64,000 bases of DNA from an uncultured bacterium (GCA_905215335.1 CAJMPQ010000005.1:1-64000); one strand, 5' to 3'. Counted from the stretch's first letter, positions 16,614 through 25,520 are shown. Notes: generated by a model from the letters alone, not told the origin. Numbers and translations: made by a program.

Positions 16614-18224
16614 ATGTATAATTATAATGAATACAATAAAGCATATATAGACACAAACGAATGTACATCAAGAGGGGCTTGTTCTGTAGCTCCCAACATT
16701 GCAGCATTACAAGAACTCATAATGTACATGTTAAAACATATTTCACACTATGTCTTAGAATTAGAAAAACTTGGAGCAAATAACCAATCCATAAAAATTG
16801 CGATAATAAATAGTATTGCAACTCTAGTTTCAAGCAATGAATTCAGTGAAAAACAACTTTTCTCACTACTTCAAAACGAATATCAACTATTATTAAAAAC
16901 AAAAGAAACATATAAAGAACTATGTACAAGCAGAAAAATCCCCGTCAAAGAACTAAAATTCATCGTTCAATTTAATGAAAACACAACAATAGCAAAAGCA
17001 ATTGGACAAGGGGAAAAACTATTTCTTCAAAAATGCACAAAACTAACTCAAACAAAGAAAAATTTAAGAGAAATTTTATTATTTTTAGTAAAAAGTACTT
17101 GTCTTAATCTTGTAAAAAGTAATGACTTCAATAAATTTGAAGATTGTGTTTACCAACAAATATTGAAAACATTAGATTTGCTAGCGCACGATACAGATAT
17201 AAAAACATCTAAAATAAAAGAATTAATAAATGAATTTGCCACGGCTGACAACAAGCTGCAACTAAATATTAGTAACCTTCTTACTGAAAGCTTTGGAGCT
17301 ATTTCTAAAGTTGACGTTTCTCATTCTACGAGAAAAGGGAAAGCAATACTTGTTTCAGGAAACAATTTCTTTGATTTACTAAAAATTCTAGAAGATACAA
17401 AAGATAAAGATATAGATATTTATACGCACTCAAACTTACTAATAACCCACGCATTCGCAAAATTCAACCAATATGAACACTTAATCGGCCATTTTGGTGA
17501 TACTACAGAAAATGGAATCTTGGACTTTGCAACTTTCCCTGGAGCAATTCTACTTACAAAGAATTCCAGAAACAATACAGAATATTTATACCGAGGCAGA
17601 CTATACTCAAATGACTATATTGTTCCTCAAGGTGTTGTCAAAATAGAAAATGATGATTTTTCACCAGTAATAGAAGCCTCATATAACGCAAAAGGATTTT
17701 CAAAAGGCAAAAATAAAGATTCAACAACACTTGGGTATAATGAAAATGAAATAAAAAAACAAATAAGCACTATAATAGAAAATTTAAAAAATAAAAAGAT
17801 AGAAAGGCTCTTTATAATTGGAATAAATCCATATTCTGAAATTCAAAAAGAATATTTCAAAGAATTTTTTGCAAATATGAATAAAAATGAATTTGCAATA
17901 AGTTTTTCATATGAAAGTAAAAAAGAAAACGTCATGACAATTAATGTAGGAAACTACTTACCACTCGCAACATCAATCATTTCATATCTATTTAAAGATT
18001 TAGATATTAAAAGTCCAGAAGTAACTTTTATATTTACAACATGTGATGTTATGAGCATTTCAAACATAATTTTATTAAAAAACAACAATGCTCCTAACGT
18101 ATATATGGCAAGCTGTTCACCTACACTAGTCAATCCATCAGTATTTACAACGCTAAAAAAAGAATACAATATATTTGAAACTACAACACCGGTAAATGAT
18201 CTTAAGAAAATTAGGCAAAAATAA
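16614..18224 (+). CDS. Hybrid-cluster-protein (hydroxylamine reductase) homologue lacking cluster ligands
   Basis: 536 residues, the length of Hcp. The Hcp fold is recognisable: C..RGAC with AALQELI (Cys17, Cys23), KAILVSGNN near 242, IDIYTH near 265, EHLIGHFG near 283, FATFPGAILLTKN near 303, and DFSPVIEA near 346. However, the residues that hold the [4Fe-2S-2O] cluster in Hcp are replaced. The THGEML Glu is Asn, the TNC Cys is Ser, and the Cys in GGCDG, CGKYR and GQCND are GINPY, SYESK and NVGNY; WYEQK is lost. It may therefore not reduce hydroxylamine or NO. Cotranscribed with glutaredoxin. A sensing or structural role is inference. Confidence 0.8.
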   Translation: MYNYNEYNKAYIDTNECTSRGACSVAPNIAALQELIMYMLKHISHYVLELEKLGANNQSIKIAIINSIATLVSSNEFSEKQLFSLLQNEYQLLLKTKETYKELCTSRKIPVKELKFIVQFNENTTIAKAIGQGEKLFLQKCTKLTQTKKNLREILLFLVKSTCLNLVKSNDFNKFEDCVYQQILKTLDLLAHDTDIKTSKIKELINEFATADNKLQLNISNLLTESFGAISKVDVSHSTRKGKAILVSGNNFFDLLKILEDTKDKDIDIYTHSNLLITHAFAKFNQYEHLIGHFGDTTENGILDFATFPGAILLTKNSRNNTEYLYRGRLYSNDYIVPQGVVKIENDDFSPVIEASYNAKGFSKGKNKDSTTLGYNENEIKKQISTIIENLKNKKIERLFIIGINPYSEIQKEYFKEFFANMNKNEFAISFSYESKKENVMTINVGNYLPLATSIISYLFKDLDIKSPEVTFIFTTCDVMSISNIILLKNNNAPNVYMASCSPTLVNPSVFTTLKKEYNIFETTTPVNDLKKIRQK

Positions 18225-18250
18225 AAGCACTCAAAACCTTGAGTGCTTTT
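18223..18250. terminator. Bidirectional intrinsic terminator
   Basis: A twelve-pair stem with an AACC loop and A/T tracts on both sides, between the converging Hcp-like gene and rpsG. Confidence 0.85.
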
Positions 18251-18271
18251 ACAAATTTTTGAACTAACAAA

Positions 18272-18742
18272 TTAGTATCTGTAATGTGCAAATGCTTTGT
18301 TAGCTTCAGCCATTTTGTGAGTATCTTCACGTTTTTTACAAGCTGCGCCTTGACCATTTGAAGCATCGATTAATTCATTAGTTAATTTATCGATAAATGA
18401 TTTTCCGCCTCTTTTCTTAGCTGATTCAATCAACCAAGAAGAAGAAAGAGCAAATCCTCTGTCAGCTTTAACTTCGATTGGAACTTGGTAAGTAGAACCA
18501 CCAATACGACGAGCTTTAACTTCTAATAAAGGAGTAGCATTTGTCATAGCCTTTTGGAATACTTCGATTGGATCTTGGCCAGTTCTTTCTTTAATTCTTT
18601 CCATTGTAGCATAGAAAATTCTTTCAGCTAAAGATTTCTTACCACGTCTCATGATTCTGTTGATAAATTTAGAAATATCAACACTATTATAAACTGGATC
18701 TGCTAAAGGTACTCTTTTTGCAGGTTTAGAACGTCTAGACAT
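18272..18742 (-). CDS. rpsG: 30S ribosomal protein S7
   Basis: 156 residues, the standard length. It starts MSRRSKPAKR and contains IMRRGKKSLAERI near 31, NATPLLEVKARRIGG near 68-82, and KKREDTHKMAEANKAFAHYRY at the end. All are hallmarks of S7, which nucleates assembly of the 30S head. Its ATG overlaps the rpsL stop by one base, so the pair is translationally coupled; AAGGGAGG serves as its ribosome-binding site. Directly downstream is a terminator, so fusA and tuf do not follow as they do in the common str operon. Confidence 0.98.
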   Translation of the reverse strand: MSRRSKPAKRVPLADPVYNSVDISKFINRIMRRGKKSLAERIFYATMERIKERTGQDPIEVFQKAMTNATPLLEVKARRIGGSTYQVPIEVKADRGFALSSSWLIESAKKRGGKSFIDKLTNELIDASNGQGAACKKREDTHKMAEANKAFAHYRY

Positions 18743-19128
18743 TACTTCTTACCTCCCTTTTTATCTCTTTTAGCACCGTATTTAGATCTGCTTTGAGCTC
18801 TGTTAGCAACACCAGCAGTATCTAAAGTACCGCGAACGATGTGGTAACGAACACCAGGTAAATCTTTAACACGGCCGCCACGGATAAGAACAACACTGTG
18901 TTCTTGTAAATTGTGACCAATACCTGGGATATATGAAGTAACTTCAAATCCGTTAGTTAATCTAACTCTGGCAACTTTTCTAAGTGCTGAGTTTGGTTTT
19001 TTAGGGGTTGTAGTATAAACCCTAGTACATACTCCACGTCTTTGAGGACAATTCATCAAAGCTGGAGACTTAGTTTTTGATTTAAGCTTTACACGTTCTG
19101 AACGTACAAGCTGGTTAATTGTTGGCAT
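18742..19128 (-). CDS. rpsL: 30S ribosomal protein S12
   Basis: 128 residues from the ATG at 19128, where AAAAGGAG gives good spacing and the conserved MPTINQLVR start appears. An upstream in-frame GTG or ATG would add eight unconserved residues. Conserved decoding-centre segments are TPKKPNSALRKVARVRL (near 45) and the GVRYHIVRG stretch near 100; the 88-92 PGVRY region is intact. Lys is present at the classical streptomycin-sensitive position in TPKKPNS. It is the first gene of the rpsL-rpsG unit, with a leader of about 110-150 bases. Confidence 0.97.
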   Translation of the reverse strand: MPTINQLVRSERVKLKSKTKSPALMNCPQRRGVCTRVYTTTPKKPNSALRKVARVRLTNGFEVTSYIPGIGHNLQEHSVVLIRGGRVKDLPGVRYHIVRGTLDTAGVANRAQSRSKYGAKRDKKGGKK

Positions 19129-19256
19129 AATTTCTCCTTTTAATTTTACCAATTTGCCCTACTTAAGTCCTATTGAGAGCTTAGGCTTCGCGTCTCGACT
19201 TCACATAATATACTAACCGTCAAATCCAGCACGAAAATTTCGACTAGTACAATACT

Positions 19257-19285
19257 ATCAAACATCAAGCAAAAGTAATTGTCAA
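19257..19285 (-). promoter_or_regulatory. Candidate rpsL-rpsG promoter
   Basis: On the minus strand a perfect TTGACA (19280-19285) is followed after 17 bases by TTTGAT (19257-19262; four of six matches to TATAAT). Transcription from here would give a leader of roughly 120 bases before rpsL. Confidence 0.45.
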
Positions 19286-19323
19286 CAGTATTTTAAGAAT
19301 ATTAATCAGAATAAATTAACGTA

Positions 19324-19734
19324 CTAACGGGCTGCAGGGTCAATTACTTTAGATGAAATCCAATATACTCTGGGATACCTTCCAAACAATGATAAAACAG
19401 CCATGTATAGAAACAAACCACAGATGAAAATTTGAATAATTGAATATTCAGCTATAATCGAATGATTAAAAAACAAATAAATCCAAGAAATTAGTGTACC
19501 TAAAAAAGGTATATGCATCAATAGATCAAAAACAAAGCCTAAAACCATACAAGCTACAAAATATAATAGTGATATGAAAATAGCTTGAAAAACATTATAT
19601 CTAATAAATTGAGAGGTCGGCTTTTTTTGTATATAACGAATGATACAATAAATTAAACCTATCCAACCAACAGTAATGTATGATAGACAAGAAACAAACT
19701 TATCAGGAAAAGATATAGAATATTCCTGTTTCAT
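19324..19734 (-). CDS. Tic20-like membrane protein
   Basis: 136 residues with about four hydrophobic segments. The core FIRYNVFQAIFISLLYFVA near residues 39-57 closely follows the Tic20/Ycf60 pattern of RFNxMQAILLDI. The C-terminal GRYPRVYWIS matches the family's G..P.IP.IS ending. Tic20 proteins are typical of cyanobacteria and plastids; the bacterial function is unsettled. It starts six bases after the TPR gene, in one operon. This protein is one of my better hints that the host is in the cyanobacterial lineage. The call rests on motif reading only. Confidence 0.65.
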   Translation of the reverse strand: MKQEYSISFPDKFVSCLSYITVGWIGLIYCIIRYIQKKPTSQFIRYNVFQAIFISLLYFVACMVLGFVFDLLMHIPFLGTLISWIYLFFNHSIIAEYSIIQIFICGLFLYMAVLSLFGRYPRVYWISSKVIDPAAR

Positions 19735-19740
19735 AAGCCC

Positions 19741-20799
19741 TTACACCTTTCTTACAGAGCTTACATAATCATCCATAACTTGACTATAAATCAAGCGATA
19801 TTCGTCATTATCAGGAGCTATACTGATTGAAGCTCGATATGAAGATATTGCTTGTTCCATATCATTATCAAGATAATGAGCATTTCCTAATAATGTATAA
19901 GTTTCAGGGTTATTAGGTTCTACTTGTAATGCTTTTTTATATAAATCAATTGCCGTTTTTTGATCATTAGCATTAGAATATAAGTTTGCTAATAAAACGT
20001 ATGCATTAGATTTTTTAGGCTCACATTCGATAGCCTTTCTGTACATTTGTTCTGCAACATCAAACTCTTTAAACTCAGTTAATGAAATTGCATAACAAAT
20101 ATAAATTTTATATTTATCCTCAGTCATTGATAAAGCTTTTTCATAGTATGAATAAGCTTGCTCTTTATCTTTCATCAATGTAAGAGCATTTGCAATACAA
20201 ACCGCAATCAATTCATTATCAGGGTTTAAAACAAAAACTTTTTTAAACAATTTTAAAGCTGTAACGTAATCAAACAGTTTAAAACATACATTACCCATAT
20301 CAATCAATGCATTAACATTTTCCGGATCCAAAGATAATGCTTTTTCATAATACGCTTTAGCTTCAACATAGTCTTCAATATCCTGATACAAAAGGGCAAT
20401 TGCATTATAAATCTCAGGATTTGAAGAATTTAAATCAATAGCTCTATTATAATAGAATAAAGCCTTTGAGAAATTTTTCCATTCAGCAAAAACATTACCG
20501 ATATTATAATAAATCAAGAAATTCTTAGGATTTATTTCTAAAGCCTTATTATAATAAGACAACGATTTTCTAAAATCACGTTCATAAAACCAAATAGTAC
20601 CAAGACCAACCAAAGCTTGAACATCATCAGGTTTTATAGCTAATAAACTTTCTAATACAGAAATAACTTTGTCATAATCTTGTTGTTGCAAATATAATTC
20701 TGACAATTCATGATAATACCCAACATTTTTAGGGTCCTTTGCCATTTTTACAACCAATTCATCAATCTTCTTATTTAAACTTAAATTTTCCATGTCCAT
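19741..20799 (-). CDS. Tetratricopeptide-repeat protein
   Basis: 352 residues composed almost entirely of 34-residue TPR units, about nine of them. The repeating pattern includes AYYEKALSLDPENVNAL, LYKKALQVEPNNPETY and SLSYYNKALEINPKN. No signal peptide or membrane anchor is visible, so it is probably a cytoplasmic scaffold. Translation probably starts at the first of two close ATG codons. It heads a two-gene unit with the Tic20-like membrane protein downstream, so it may act at the membrane with that partner. The specific partners are unknown. Confidence 0.9.
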   Translation of the reverse strand: MDMENLSLNKKIDELVVKMAKDPKNVGYYHELSELYLQQQDYDKVISVLESLLAIKPDDVQALVGLGTIWFYERDFRKSLSYYNKALEINPKNFLIYYNIGNVFAEWKNFSKALFYYNRAIDLNSSNPEIYNAIALLYQDIEDYVEAKAYYEKALSLDPENVNALIDMGNVCFKLFDYVTALKLFKKVFVLNPDNELIAVCIANALTLMKDKEQAYSYYEKALSMTEDKYKIYICYAISLTEFKEFDVAEQMYRKAIECEPKKSNAYVLLANLYSNANDQKTAIDLYKKALQVEPNNPETYTLLGNAHYLDNDMEQAISSYRASISIAPDNDEYRLIYSQVMDDYVSSVRKV

Positions 20800-20855
20800 A
20801 TTCTAACCCATAATTAAGAATTTGTAAATTGATTAAAAGAAATTAACATACAAAA

Positions 20856-20879
20856 AAGCCCTCGAAATCTCGAAGGCTT
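20856..20879 (-). terminator. Intrinsic terminator of the coiled-coil gene
   Basis: A GC-containing stem (AAGCC...GGCTT with TCGA pairing inside), followed on the minus strand by CTTTTTTG. It lies just downstream of the 192-residue gene. Confidence 0.7.
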
Positions 20880-20900
20880 ATATATTATAATCTTTATTTA

Positions 20901-21479
20901 TTAACCAGCTGTATAACTTGGAGCTAAGTTTTTAGCATCTGACTGTTCCATTTTCTTACAAGCATCATAATCAGCTTGAGCGATTTGAATTTGAGATTCT
21001 AATGAGTCTTTTTCTGATTGCAACAATTCTTCTTCATCTTTAAGAGGTTCTAATTGAGATTCTCTCATTTGTTCAAAGTAGTCTTGAATTTGTTGCTTAT
21101 ACATTGCTGTATTAGTTTCATTTACAGAAGACATATTAGATAGAGATGAATTAAATCCAGACATTAAAGTATTATATCTAGATACTTCATCTTGAGATAA
21201 AGATGAAATGTCTGATTGACCTTTTTGGAATAATGCACCATCAGCACCATTTGCTAGAGCACTAAACAAACCAGCTTTTGCATAATTGATTGTAGCGTTT
21301 GATTGCATAGTCAATGAATTTAATGCCATCTTCTCTTGTCTATCAATCAGCTTTTGCATATCTGCAACATCACGGGTTGCGCGTCTAGCTCTAGACTGAA
21401 TGCGCATCATTTGGGCTTGCAGTGCTCTTACGCGCCTGCCCGCAGCTAATTTTCCAAATGCTCCTAATAAGAAACCCAT
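20901..21479 (-). CDS. Coiled-coil protein, possibly related to the flagellin-like protein at 11513-13615
   Basis: 192 residues. It opens with a short Gly-containing hydrophobic start (MGFLLGAFGKLAAG) and then a very basic helix to about 45. An Ala/Ser/Gln-rich helical middle and a long acidic coiled coil (about 120-175; LKDEEELLQSEKDSLESQI) follow. There is no cleavable signal peptide. The terminal coiled-coil style, small-residue content and MG start recall the 700-residue protein, hinting at a shared secretion or assembly route. The similarity is too weak to claim homology. It is a single-gene unit with its own terminator. Confidence 0.7.
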   Translation of the reverse strand: MGFLLGAFGKLAAGRRVRALQAQMMRIQSRARRATRDVADMQKLIDRQEKMALNSLTMQSNATINYAKAGLFSALANGADGALFQKGQSDISSLSQDEVSRYNTLMSGFNSSLSNMSSVNETNTAMYKQQIQDYFEQMRESQLEPLKDEEELLQSEKDSLESQIQIAQADYDACKKMEQSDAKNLAPSYTAG

Positions 21480-21718
21480 TGTTCTAGTATCCTTGTGTTA
21501 GTGTCCTCGTAATTATATAAAGTATATGTTTTATTGATAATTGCTTTTTTATGAACTTTATATTAAGAAATGTTACAATAAAATACATATTCAATTATAT
21601 ATTAACTTATATAATCCAATATCTACCGCATTATCTACGACCTTTAGTCAGTTGAAAAATTTTAGATTTTTTTGTATCATTCAAGTAAATTTGAACAAAT
21701 TTCGGGGATAAAAATAAC

Positions 21719-22765
21719 ATGCTTAAAAAATTTTTTAATCTTAAAACAATAATATTTACCATACTTACAGTACTTATATTGTTTTTAGTACCAAAAATGT
21801 GCGGTTTGCTAATGATTTTATTTGCATCATTTGTAATGGCAGCTGCTCTAAATCCATTTGTAAACAAATTACAAGAGATTATAAAAAACAGAGCCGCATC
21901 AGCAACAATCATTGTTATCACTGCAATTGTAGCTCTTTTTGCGTTAATATTACCAATCATAATAATGTGCTATAAAGAAGTAGAATTATTTATATCAATG
22001 CTACCTCAGAAAGCAACTAACTTATACAATTTTATAATTCATTCTAAAATTTATGGACATAAAATTGCCGAGTTGATTCCACTTAACAACTTAGCTGACG
22101 CATCAACAAACATTGCTCAAAATGTATTTAACCAATCTGTAAACTTCACAATGGCAGCTGCTCAAGCAATTTTTGTAACTTTAGCACTGACAATGTTCAT
22201 ATACTATATATTAGTAGATAAAGATTATTTACGTAACAAATTTATAGAATTCTTTCCACCAACATTAAAAGCAAAAGCCGGTGAAATTTTATTTAATATC
22301 ACCTCAAGAGTTGGTAACTATGTTAGAGCCCAAGTTCTATCTATGGTAACTGTCGGAGTGATGGTAACTCTAGAAGTAGCTTTATTAGGTATTGATTACC
22401 CAATTTTACTAGGTTTAATTGCTGGTATCTGTGAAATCATTCCATTACTTGGACCTGCGATAGCAATTGCTGTAATTGTAATGATTGCTCTACCTTTAGG
22501 TACCGTAAAAATTATAATTGCAATAATTTTATTCTTAGCAATTCAACAAATTTCAAACTATATAATAAGACCATTCTTGTTTGGCAGATTTATGAAATTA
22601 CACCCAATAACAATAATGGTAGCTTTATTCGCAGCTGAAGAATTTTTAGGCGTATGGGGAGTTATTTTATCACCAGCAATTGCAGCTACAATATGCGTAC
22701 TAATAGATGAATTATACCTATCCCCAATAAATGCAAAGGAGATAACTAGTAACATTGAAGAATAG
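21719..22765 (+). CDS. AI-2E family transporter (PerM-like permease)
   Basis: 348 residues with about seven or eight membrane segments. Family features are the early PFVNKLQE stretch near 40, the long hydrophilic loop of the second quarter, GNYVRAQVLSM near 197, and the LIAGICEIIPLLGPAIA segment near 235-255. PIRPFLFG-like RPFLFGRFM near 283 and HPITIMVALFAAEEFLGVWG near 295 close the pattern. Such proteins export small molecules or act as ion antiporters; the AI-2 link is historical and does not fix the substrate. Its last 11 bases overlap the next gene. GGGGA about ten bases upstream is the likely ribosome-binding site. Confidence 0.9.
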   Translation: MLKKFFNLKTIIFTILTVLILFLVPKMCGLLMILFASFVMAAALNPFVNKLQEIIKNRAASATIIVITAIVALFALILPIIIMCYKEVELFISMLPQKATNLYNFIIHSKIYGHKIAELIPLNNLADASTNIAQNVFNQSVNFTMAAAQAIFVTLALTMFIYYILVDKDYLRNKFIEFFPPTLKAKAGEILFNITSRVGNYVRAQVLSMVTVGVMVTLEVALLGIDYPILLGLIAGICEIIPLLGPAIAIAVIVMIALPLGTVKIIIAIILFLAIQQISNYIIRPFLFGRFMKLHPITIMVALFAAEEFLGVWGVILSPAIAATICVLIDELYLSPINAKEITSNIEE

Positions 22766-24308
22766 TAGCAGTAAAGATATTTATTTATATGACAGACCAA
22801 TAAAAAAAGATTATGATTTTTCAATGTGGTTTGCATTTCCGGGGCCTGAATCATTTGCATTATCCTCTCTTGGTTACTTGTGGCTTTACAAAGCCATTGA
22901 CCAAATGGAAGATATTGATATTGAAAGAATTTACACAGATACAAAAACTACACGCATAAACCGAGAAAAAATAAATCTGATTGGCTACTCATTCACTTTT
23001 GATATGGATTTTTTGGCTATTTTCCACTTTTTAGAATGGAACAAATACGAATTTAAAGCTAAGAACAGAACAGAAAAAGATCCAATAATATTTGCTGGAG
23101 GTCCGGTTATTACATCAAACCCTGAACCATATAAAGAAATCTTTGATTTTCTCATAATAGGAGACGGGGAAGAGATTAATCTTGAAGCAGTAAGAATATG
23201 CAAAGATAATCAATATAAAAGTAAAGCTGAAATTTTAGAAATACTTAGTCAAATTGAAGGGATATATGTTCCATCAATTCACAAAAACACAACAATAAAA
23301 AAAGCCACTAAAAAGTTAACAGAATGCATTTATACACCAATAATAAGCGATAAAGCATTCTTTCCAAACACCTTTATACTTGAAGTTGAAAGAGGTTGCG
23401 CAAACAGATGTGCTTTTTGCTTGGCTTCATACATGAATTTACCAATAAGATTTGTTAAATATGAACAAATAATATCTGCAATAGAATTAGGCTTAAATCA
23501 TACTAATAAAATAGCATTACTTGGCGCTCAAATAACAGCACACCCAAAATTTAAAGACATCTGCCAATACATTGATAAAAAAATCAAAAATGGTGAAAAG
23601 ATTGAAATGAGTGTATCATCACTTAGAGTCGATTCATTTGTGCCTGAAATTGTACAAACCTTAGTAGATGCAGGACAAAAAAACTTAACACTAGCTATTG
23701 AAGCTGGCAGTGAACGTCTGAGAAAAGTAATTAATAAAAACCTCAATGAAGAACAGATTTACAAAGCTATTGAAGTTGCAATCAATTGCGGACTAAAAGG
23801 TATAAAATTTTACGGAATGATAGGACTTCCAACTGAAACAATGGAAGATATAGAAGAAACAGTTAATTTAGCAAAAAGAATTAAAAACAAATTCAAAAAC
23901 TTTGAAATTTCATTTGGATTTTCAACATTTGTACCTAAAGCAAATACTCCATTCCAATGGTTTGGAAGAGATAACGAAAAATCACTGGAAGAGAAAACAA
24001 AATTTTTAAGAAAAGAATTACATAAATTAGGAATTCAAGCGAGTATTTCCAGCGCAAAATGGGATTACTACCAAGCTCTTTTATCAAGAGGAGACTCCAC
24101 ATTAACAGATTATCTTATAGAAGCCTACAAACAAGGTGGTAAATTGGGATCTTTCAAAAAAGCTGCAAAAGAACTAAATATCAATACTGATTACTTTGCA
24201 ACAGAAAATTACCCATTTGACAAAAACTTACCTTGGGATTACATAGACATTCGTCCTGGAAAAACTTTCCTCATTGAAGAATGTAAAAAATTAACAAATT
24301 CTAATTAA
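22755..24308 (+). CDS. B12-binding-domain radical SAM protein
   Basis: 517 residues with a TTG start; AGGAG at 22737-22741 lies 13 bases upstream, rather far. The N-terminal ~190 residues include a cobalamin-domain-like Rossmann region with FAGGPVITSNPEP and FLIIGDGEE. The radical SAM CxxxCxxC is Cys215, Cys219 and Cys222 in GCANRCAFCLAS. Later, LAIEAGSERLRKVINK and GIKFYGMIGLPTET are typical of B12-dependent or methylthiotransferase-like radical SAM enzymes. The reaction is unknown. It overlaps the permease gene and converges with the histidine phosphatase gene by four bases. Confidence 0.88.
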   Translation: MKNSSSKDIYLYDRPIKKDYDFSMWFAFPGPESFALSSLGYLWLYKAIDQMEDIDIERIYTDTKTTRINREKINLIGYSFTFDMDFLAIFHFLEWNKYEFKAKNRTEKDPIIFAGGPVITSNPEPYKEIFDFLIIGDGEEINLEAVRICKDNQYKSKAEILEILSQIEGIYVPSIHKNTTIKKATKKLTECIYTPIISDKAFFPNTFILEVERGCANRCAFCLASYMNLPIRFVKYEQIISAIELGLNHTNKIALLGAQITAHPKFKDICQYIDKKIKNGEKIEMSVSSLRVDSFVPEIVQTLVDAGQKNLTLAIEAGSERLRKVINKNLNEEQIYKAIEVAINCGLKGIKFYGMIGLPTETMEDIEETVNLAKRIKNKFKNFEISFGFSTFVPKANTPFQWFGRDNEKSLEEKTKFLRKELHKLGIQASISSAKWDYYQALLSRGDSTLTDYLIEAYKQGGKLGSFKKAAKELNINTDYFATENYPFDKNLPWDYIDIRPGKTFLIEECKKLTNSN

Positions 24309-24928
24309 ATAGGCACGTAATCTGAATAAACTAAACTAGCCCATTCTTCATAGTAACTAATTTGAGTTGCACTACCTGTACGGATAAAGATTTTAGACAA
24401 TTTATCCGCTGGAATATCAAGAGCTGCACAAATTGCAGCCTGAATAACCTCTGGGTGCGTAACAATAATTACTCTATTACCTTCATTTTTAGCAACGATT
24501 TTATCAACAACCTTTTTAACTCTTGCAATAAAAGCAACCGTACTTTCTCCTCCTGAAGGTGATAGCTTTTCAGGTTCATTAATCATCTTATTCAGAGCAT
24601 CTGGGAATTTTTCCATAACTTGAGAGAATGTTAAACCATTCCATGATGCACATTCCTTAGCTTTCAAATCGTCAACTATAACATAATCTCTTTTAAATAA
24701 CTTAGATACCATCATAGCTGATTGAACTGTTCTGATAGATGGTGAAGTATAAATAACATCATTTTTTACCGCACGAGCTTTTAAGTACTTAACCATATTA
24801 TCCATTTCTTCAACACCAAGTTCAGATAAAGGTGGATAATTTTCCGCATCTGAAAAACGTCCCTCTTCTGAATATATTGTTGCACCATGACAAATAAAAG
24901 TTATTTTACATTTTCTATTAAAATACAT
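24305..24928 (-). CDS. Histidine phosphatase family protein with an altered RHG motif
   Basis: 207 residues from the ATG at 24928, which has AGGAA about ten bases upstream; a TTG at 24946 lacks one. The phosphoglycerate-mutase fold is clear: LSELGVEEM, SPSIRTVQSAM, KECASWNGLT near 90 and VTHPEVIQAA near 157 carrying the second His. The first motif, normally RHG, reads CHG (Cys13-His14-Gly15). The phospho-acceptor His is kept but the phosphate-binding Arg is replaced by Cys, a change one transition (CGT to TGT) could make. It may have altered activity. Monocistronic. Confidence 0.85.
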   Translation of the reverse strand: MYFNRKCKITFICHGATIYSEEGRFSDAENYPPLSELGVEEMDNMVKYLKARAVKNDVIYTSPSIRTVQSAMMVSKLFKRDYVIVDDLKAKECASWNGLTFSQVMEKFPDALNKMINEPEKLSPSGGESTVAFIARVKKVVDKIVAKNEGNRVIIVTHPEVIQAAICAALDIPADKLSKIFIRTGSATQISYYEEWASLVYSDYVPI

Positions 24929-25022
24929 AATTAAAATTCCTATCAAATAAATATATATACATTATAGCATAGATTTTGTTTTTGCGGTAGTATAATAACA
25001 TATATAAAAAAAGGAGATGAAC

Positions 25023-25520
25023 ATGAAGGGAACAGCATTTAAATTTGGGGATAATATTTCAACCGACCATATTGCACCTGGTAGATTATACCACTTACGC
25101 TCAGATCTTAATGAGTTTGCAAAACATGTTTTAGAAGATGCTGACGAAACTTTTGCAACAAGAATGAAAAAAGGTGATTTTGTTGTTGCTGGAAGTAATT
25201 TTGGCTTAGGTTCATCTAGAGAGCATGCTCCATTGATTATGAAAATTGCTGGTGTTGGAGCAGTTTTAGCAAAATCATTTGCAAGAATTTTTTACAGAAA
25301 CGCAATTAACATAGGGCTTCTTGCAATAGAATGTGATACCGATTCTATTGATGAAGGTGATGAATTAGAACTTGATATTGAAAAAGGAATTATAACAAAC
25401 CTAACAAATGGAACTATCATTCAAATAGAGCCTCTACCACCTGTTATGATAAAATTATTAGAAGATGGTGGATTAGTTGAGCATATTAAGAAGAATGGGG
25501 ATTTCAAACTTACAAACTAG
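25023..25520 (+). CDS. leuD: 3-isopropylmalate dehydratase small subunit
   Basis: 165 residues from the ATG at 25023, six bases after AAGGAG; the ATG at 25017 touches the ribosome-binding site and is less likely. Signatures are KFGDNISTDHIAPG near 8, AGSNFGLGSSREHAP near 58, and SFARIFYRNAINIGLL near 82. It is the swivelling small domain of the aconitase family, which with LeuC isomerises 2- and 3-isopropylmalate in leucine synthesis. No leuC gene is in the window. Related homoaconitase or citraconate small subunits look similar, so the substrate is not certain. Confidence 0.92.
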   Translation: MKGTAFKFGDNISTDHIAPGRLYHLRSDLNEFAKHVLEDADETFATRMKKGDFVVAGSNFGLGSSREHAPLIMKIAGVGAVLAKSFARIFYRNAINIGLLAIECDTDSIDEGDELELDIEKGIITNLTNGTIIQIEPLPPVMIKLLEDGGLVEHIKKNGDFKLTN

